A program made the position numbers and the translations under genes. 9,744 bases of DNA from Actinomycetota bacterium (GTDB taxonomy: Bacteria; Actinomycetota; Actinomycetes; UBA12327), in contig DPWC01000061.1 in the NCBI GenBank assembly GCA_003529305.1, positions 1-9,744 of the forward strand, written 5' to 3'. Positions within the stretch are counted from its first letter, which is position 1. Every line of letters starts with the position of its first letter. Below, in pieces: positions 6,039-9,744 of the stretch. The notes under the pieces are model-generated. The model saw only the letters and a list, made by a program, of their open reading frames with translations. It was not told where the DNA came from and made no database searches.

Positions 6039-7387
6039 GCCCGTCGTGGACTTCGCCGGAAACGGCAGGCTCGTCGGCGGTTTCCATCGTTGCGGTCACC
6101 TCCATCCCTGAGGTTCACGCGGGCGATGACCTCGGGCAGTTGATCCATGCGGCGATGGCGGCCGAGGAACTCCAACTCGTCGATGGCGATGTCATCGTGG
6201 TTACCAGCAAAGTGGTTTCCAAGGCTGAAGGTCGTACCCGGCCTGCCACGGAACGCCTGCAGGCGATCGCCGACGAAACCGACGCGGTGATCGCCCAGCG
6301 TGGTGACCTTCAGATCGTGCGCACCCACCACGGTTTCGTGATGGCGGCCGCTGGCGTTGACATCAGCAATGCCGACGACGGCACAGTGCTGCTTCTTCCT
6401 CAAGATCCCGATGCCTCGGCGCGCAGGCTGCGCAAGCAACTTCAGGATTTGAGTGGAAAGGAGATCGGGGTGATCGTCACCGACACATTCGGGCGACCCT
6501 GGCGCGATGGTCTGACTGATGTGGCCATCGGTGCGGCCGGTGTTGTCGTGCTCGATGACCACCGTGGTCGACGCGACACCTTCGGCCGGGCATTGGAGTC
6601 CACTGTGGTGGCCACTGCTGATGAACTCGCTGCCGCCGCCGATGTGGTCAAGGGCAAGGCGCGAGGTATTCCGGTCGCCGTGGTACGCGGCAGTGGCGTA
6701 GTGAGCAAGGACGACGGTCCCGGTGCTGCCGCAATCGTGCGCCCCTCGCGCGATGACCTCTTCACCATGGGTACCCACGAAGCACACCGCGTGGGACAAC
6801 AGGCCGCCATCTCCTTGCGTCGCACGATCCGAGCATGGACTGACGCACCGGTGAACGCAGCAGATGTGCGAGCTGCTGTGAGCGATGCGGTGACCGCACC
6901 CGCACCGCACAGCACCACACCGTGGCGTTTCGTCCACCTCACCTCAACCACAACGCGCGACGCACTGCTCCAGGTGATGCGGGAACGCTGGATTGCTGAC
7001 CTTCGCGCTGATGGCCTAGCCGATGAGGCCATAGCGAAACGGGTCGCACGCGGAGATCTGCTGCGCCACTGCCCCGAACTGCTGATTCCCGTCCTCGTGC
7101 TCGATGGCGCGCACGACTATCCAGACACCCGCCGCCGTCACGCGGAGCGCGACATGTTCGTTTTGTCAATGGGTGCTGCTGTCCAGTCGCTGATGGTGTC
7201 CTTGGCTGCCCGAGGCTTGGGCAGTGCATGGGTGTCCTCCACCCTGTTTTGTCCCGAAGATGTTCAGGCTGTTCTTGACCTGCCTCGCCGCTGGTGGCCC
7301 ATGGGGGCTATCGCCCTGGGATATCCCTTGACTCGACCCGCGCCACGGTCAGCACGAGACGCCGGCGACTTCATCATCGACCGCTAG
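6035..7387 (+). CDS. fbiB: FbiB, coenzyme F420:L-glutamate ligase with C-terminal dehydro-F420 reductase domain
   Basis: A 450-residue two-domain protein (mycobacterial FbiB is 448). The N-terminal CofE domain (about 17-245) adds L-glutamates to F420-0 using GTP and divalent metal; motifs are VTSKVVSKAEGR (56-67), AGVDISNADDG (106-116) and VTDTFGRPWRDG (148-159), whose aspartates are the expected metal ligands. The C-terminal domain (about 270-450) has the nitroreductase fold that binds FMN and in actinobacteria reduces dehydro-F420; APAPHSTTPWRFV (288-300) is the typical flavin-binding opening, with GAAVQSLMVSLAARGLGSAW (380-399) and MGAIALGYP (423-431) towards the end. The residues before about 17 are a short unconserved leader. 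The ATG overlaps the fbiA stop (ATGA). The TAG stop overlaps the stop of the convergent nucleotidyltransferase gene, so no separate terminator fits between them. Confidence 0.96.
   Translation: MSPSWTSPETAGSSAVSIVAVTSIPEVHAGDDLGQLIHAAMAAEELQLVDGDVIVVTSKVVSKAEGRTRPATERLQAIADETDAVIAQRGDLQIVRTHHGFVMAAAGVDISNADDGTVLLLPQDPDASARRLRKQLQDLSGKEIGVIVTDTFGRPWRDGLTDVAIGAAGVVVLDDHRGRRDTFGRALESTVVATADELAAAADVVKGKARGIPVAVVRGSGVVSKDDGPGAAAIVRPSRDDLFTMGTHEAHRVGQQAAISLRRTIRAWTDAPVNAADVRAAVSDAVTAPAPHSTTPWRFVHLTSTTTRDALLQVMRERWIADLRADGLADEAIAKRVARGDLLRHCPELLIPVLVLDGAHDYPDTRRRHAERDMFVLSMGAAVQSLMVSLAARGLGSAWVSSTLFCPEDVQAVLDLPRRWWPMGAIALGYPLTRPAPRSARDAGDFIIDR
7384..7387. other. Shared CTAG at the convergent stop codons of fbiB and the nucleotidyltransferase gene
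   Basis: The plus-strand TAG of fbiB is 7385-7387 and the minus-strand TAG of the neighbour is 7386-7384, so both stops come from the palindrome CTAG. The genes overlap by four bases with no intergenic DNA. Confidence 0.95.
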
Positions 7388-8442
7388 AGCGCCTCTACGA
7401 CGAGGTCTCCCGTGTCATCATCACGCCAGATTCTCTGCGATTCGAAGTGAGCCCCAGCAGCGAGCGTTGTTGCGTCACCAAGCACGACATCGCGGAGTAC
7501 ACAGTTGGCACCGATGAAGCAGCCCGCGCCGATCAGTGACCGCTGGATGTGAGTTCCCTCGCCGATCACCACAGAGTCCATCACCACTGAATCGTGCACC
7601 CAGGCGGTCGCTGCCACCGAACTTCGTTGACCGATCACTGAACCGTCCGCGATCACAGCAGTGGGGTCAATAGCGGCGTCGGACAGCAGCAAAGACTCTC
7701 CGATCGGACCGGTCAGAGCACTGGAATGTAGCACCCCGGTGACGAGATCGTGTGAGCCCTGGAGATAAGCCGCCGGTGTACCAAGGTCCAGCCAGTAAGC
7801 GCTCTCTAGGTACCCCTCAACCAGTGCACCGCTGCGTAATAGGCCCGGGAAGGTCTCCCGTTCCACGGACACCGGACGATCAGTCGGAATGTCGTCGATC
7901 ACCGAACGGCGCAACACATAGCACCCAGCATTGATCTGATCAGTGACGGGATTGTCCATCTTTTCGAGGAAGTCCGTCACTCTTCCTTGTGCATTGGTGG
8001 GAACACAACCAAAGCGGCGCGGATCTGACACCTGGACCAGGTGCAAGGTGACGTCAGCATCGGCGTCGGTGTGTCGACGAAGTTGGGCGCGCACATCGTG
8101 CCCACTGAGCACATCGCCATTGAGGACGATGACCGGATCGTCAGCAGCACTGCTCAGCATCACCCCTGCATGGGCAATCGCACCGCCGGTTCCCATGGGG
8201 CTCGGTTCGGTCGCACACACGATGTTCATGCCCTGAAAACCAGCAGCAAAGTCTCGATCAAACAGGTCAGCGCGATACGAAGTGGCCAACACCACGCGCT
8301 CAATACCGGCGTCTCGCAGGCGGGCAAATTGATGAGCCAGCAACGGAACGCCGGCTACTGGCAGCAGCGGTTTGGGTGTTGTGAGAGTCAGCGGACGCAG
8401 GCGGGTGCCCTCCCCGCCGACCAAGACAATTGCCTCGCGCAC
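7384..8442 (-). CDS. NDP-sugar nucleotidyltransferase, probably mannose-1-phosphate guanylyltransferase
   Basis: A 352-residue protein resembling M. tuberculosis Rv3264c, the mannose-1-phosphate guanylyltransferase that makes GDP-mannose for lipoarabinomannan, glycolipid and glycoprotein mannosylation. The N-terminal nucleotidyltransferase domain (1-235) shows GGEGTRLRPLT (9-19), the catalytic-lysine region PKPLLP (23-28), MGTGGAI (83-89), NGD (108-110, metal-binding Asp), FLEK (158-161), DQINAGCYV (168-176) and YWLDLGTP (216-223). The C-terminal part (about 245-335) has hexapeptide-type repeats such as IADGSVIGQRSSV and IGAGCFIGANCVL, expected to form a left-handed beta-helix. Sugar and base specificity are inferred from overall similarity and location; a glucose-1-phosphate uridylyl- or thymidylyltransferase role is not excluded. 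The GTG start has no Shine-Dalgarno but has TAGGCT six bases before it. It lies 26 bp downstream of the SpoIID-like gene and overlaps fbiB tail to tail. Confidence 0.88.
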   Translation of the reverse strand: MREAIVLVGGEGTRLRPLTLTTPKPLLPVAGVPLLAHQFARLRDAGIERVVLATSYRADLFDRDFAAGFQGMNIVCATEPSPMGTGGAIAHAGVMLSSAADDPVIVLNGDVLSGHDVRAQLRRHTDADADVTLHLVQVSDPRRFGCVPTNAQGRVTDFLEKMDNPVTDQINAGCYVLRRSVIDDIPTDRPVSVERETFPGLLRSGALVEGYLESAYWLDLGTPAAYLQGSHDLVTGVLHSSALTGPIGESLLLSDAAIDPTAVIADGSVIGQRSSVAATAWVHDSVVMDSVVIGEGTHIQRSLIGAGCFIGANCVLRDVVLGDATTLAAGAHFESQRIWRDDDTGDLVVEAL

Positions 8443-8454
8443 CCTGCGAGCCTA
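8443..8454 (-). promoter_or_regulatory. Possible leaderless promoter of the nucleotidyltransferase gene
   Basis: Minus-strand TAGGCT (8454-8449) fits TANNNT and is exactly six bases (CGCAGG) from the GTG start, the same geometry as at fbiC. No good -35 is visible. The upstream gene ends at 8469, so co-transcription with it is also possible. Confidence 0.4.
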
Positions 8455-8468
8455 GGGCGGAGCTCAGG

Positions 8469-9744
8469 TCACAGAGCCCGGACCGCGTTCGGCAGCAACC
8501 GAATCACCGAATCGGACACTTGACCAACTGGTCCAGACACCGTGGTGGTGCGGGGCTTGTGCGTGGAAAGAAATGCGCCCACTCCAAAGGGCACTGAGGT
8601 GGCCCGCACCAGAAGAACAGGGCGGCCCGTGCGAGCAGCGATCGGAGCCACAGCGTTCAGGCTCTTGGTGTCGCGACCATTGACGACCATGACCGAGCGT
8701 CCCTTAGGCGTCCGCATGGCAGAAGCAACGGCCACCGACATGGAGTAACGGTCCGCCGCCGAGATGCGAATGATCGCGGTAACACCGGCTTTGCGTAATT
8801 GCTGCTCAATCAGCTGGGGAACACTTGTGGTGCTACCAATGAGATAGGCCGTGGTTGGTGTACGCCGATGAATTTCCGCCGCAACTGCGCGCGACATTCC
8901 CACAGGAAGCGTGTACAACATCGGAGCGCGCAGGCTCGATGCCAACGGCATAGCTACCCACTGATCCACGGCGGTTGCTGACGGCACTGCTGCGATGACG
9001 ATCGTGCGCGATGCCAACGGCACTGCGGCACTGGCCGCCACTGAGGCAGCAATCGGGTCCTTGGCCAACGCCGGAGGCGTTGTCGGGGCTGGCGTTGTTG
9101 GGACCGGTGTACTCGGCGCTGGTTTGACCGGTCGCGGTGCCATCGGGTCAACCCCGCCAGTGCGGTAGTTCCAGTGTGAGGTCAGGCCGAGGCGCGCCGT
9201 CATCGCCAAACCCGAGAGCGTTGCCGTAGCACCGCTAGAGGAGGTCGCCGTGATCGTCCGCGGCGATCCACTGGCGTTCGACGCCGTCACTGTCAGGCGC
9301 GCAACATCCTTCAGACCGAAAGCTGAGGCCACCGCCGCTTGGGTGCGCACCAGGGGACCCCACGAAGAGAAGCCCGGGTTGTACTTGGCATCACGCGACC
9401 AGTGATCGTCCACGCTCTTCAGCCACGGCTGGGCGGATCCCCAAATATCGGCTGAGTCCTCCGTGCGGCCAGCCGATGAGTCAAAGAAGAAGGTCTGCAC
9501 AGGCGATCCGCGGTAGAGCACCATCTGGCCGGTGGTCGCCGTCGGCGAAGTATTGGCAACGGCAGTTCGCCAACGATCACCAGCGAGGCCCACTTCTTTG
9601 CCATAGCCGACATACACCTGATCAGCAGTGGTGTCGAAAACATGGCACCAGCACCCCTGGCGGATACCGGCCGTGTACTTAGCAAACGCGTAGTTACGGG
9701 CCGCCACCACCTGTGCCTCGAGGGCAGCCATCGGCCACGACGAC
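8469..9744 (-). CDS. SpoIID/LytB-domain protein with two C-terminal cell-wall-binding type 2 repeats (partial, 5' end off window)
   Basis: The frame is open to the right edge, and SSWP precedes the Met at 9731, matching the WPMEALKAQAVAAR-type motif of SpoIID domains, so that Met is internal and the N-terminus is missing. Counting from that Met, the SpoIID domain runs to about 195: AALEAQVVAARNYAF (2-16), VANTSPTATTGQMVLYRG (58-75), FFDSSAGRTEDSADIWG (82-98) and LKSVDDHWSRD (104-114). A Pro/Thr-rich linker follows (about 200-222). Two repeats of the cell-wall-binding 2 family (PF04122 type) follow at about 242-323 and 324-420, the second opening with ISAADRYSMSVAVASAM. B. subtilis SpoIID is a lytic transglycosylase and LytB is an amidase enhancer; both act on peptidoglycan outside the membrane. 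The catalytic Glu of SpoIID lies before WP and would be off the window, so activity cannot be judged. A signal peptide is expected in the missing part. Its stop lies 26 bp before the nucleotidyltransferase gene on the same strand. Confidence 0.88.
   Translation of the reverse strand, partial: SSWPMAALEAQVVAARNYAFAKYTAGIRQGCWCHVFDTTADQVYVGYGKEVGLAGDRWRTAVANTSPTATTGQMVLYRGSPVQTFFFDSSAGRTEDSADIWGSAQPWLKSVDDHWSRDAKYNPGFSSWGPLVRTQAAVASAFGLKDVARLTVTASNASGSPRTITATSSSGATATLSGLAMTARLGLTSHWNYRTGGVDPMAPRPVKPAPSTPVPTTPAPTTPPALAKDPIAASVAASAAVPLASRTIVIAAVPSATAVDQWVAMPLASSLRAPMLYTLPVGMSRAVAAEIHRRTPTTAYLIGSTTSVPQLIEQQLRKAGVTAIIRISAADRYSMSVAVASAMRTPKGRSVMVVNGRDTKSLNAVAPIAARTGRPVLLVRATSVPFGVGAFLSTHKPRTTTVSGPVGQVSDSVIRLLPNAVRAL

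Noticed and set aside
6029..6937. Minus-strand open frame of 302 codons antisense to fbiB
   Set aside because: It mirrors the CofE coding region. Its His/Gly/Arg-rich composition fits a shadow frame.
8937..9022. 14-bp direct repeat CGATGCCAACGGCA at 8937-8950 and 9009-9022
   Set aside because: Both copies encode PLAS within the first cell-wall-binding repeat of the SpoIID-like protein. It is coding similarity in a small-residue-rich segment and no larger duplication surrounds it.
1..9744. Mobile elements, CRISPR arrays, tRNA or rRNA genes, phage or toxin-antitoxin genes
   Set aside because: None seen: no transposase or integrase motifs, no regularly spaced repeats, no recognisable tRNA arms. 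The window is filled by housekeeping and envelope genes.

Overview
The window comes from a GC-rich actinobacterium (Actinomycetota). The evidence is a WhiB protein of the essential WhiB/WhiB2 (WhmD) subgroup, the actinobacterial fused F420 enzymes FbiC (CofG+CofH) and FbiB (CofE+nitroreductase), GTG starts, and start sites that look leaderless. Genus cannot be read from this sequence. The genes are tightly packed: no gene-free stretch exceeds about 140 bases.

Layout from left to right. A large membrane glycosyltransferase of family GT2 (minus strand, 3' end off the left edge) follows a small whiB gene on the same strand. whiB has its own promoter, with a perfect 18-bp palindrome over the -10 element, and an 89-nt leader able to fold into hairpins. 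Upstream of whiB, also on the minus strand, lies fbiC. Divergent from fbiC across only 53 bp is the translationally coupled pair fbiA-fbiB on the plus strand. fbiB ends tail to tail against a mannose-1-phosphate guanylyltransferase-like gene (minus strand), the two stop codons sharing the four bases CTAG. Upstream of that gene, on the minus strand and cut by the right edge, is an SpoIID/LytB-domain protein with two C-terminal cell-wall-binding type 2 repeats.

Two themes meet here. fbiC, fbiA and fbiB cover most of F420 biosynthesis: FbiC makes the deazaflavin Fo, FbiA joins the lactyl/PEP-derived phosphate to Fo, and FbiB adds the glutamate tail and reduces dehydro-F420. The remaining step, the guanylyltransferase CofC/FbiD, is not in the window. 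The outer genes concern the cell envelope and its control: a GT2 membrane enzyme, a GDP-mannose (or other NDP-sugar) supplier, a peptidoglycan-associated SpoIID protein, and a WhiB regulator linked in relatives to septation. Mycobacteria have whiB2, fbiA, fbiB and the mannose-1-phosphate guanylyltransferase gene close together with fbiC elsewhere, so placing fbiC between whiB and fbiA is the main difference in gene order.

I see no mobile element, CRISPR array, tRNA or rRNA. The protein families are all known. What deserves a second look is mainly regulatory: the whiB promoter/operator, the compact fbiC/fbiA divergent region, two leaderless-type starts with the same geometry, and small in-frame tandem repeats in two proteins.
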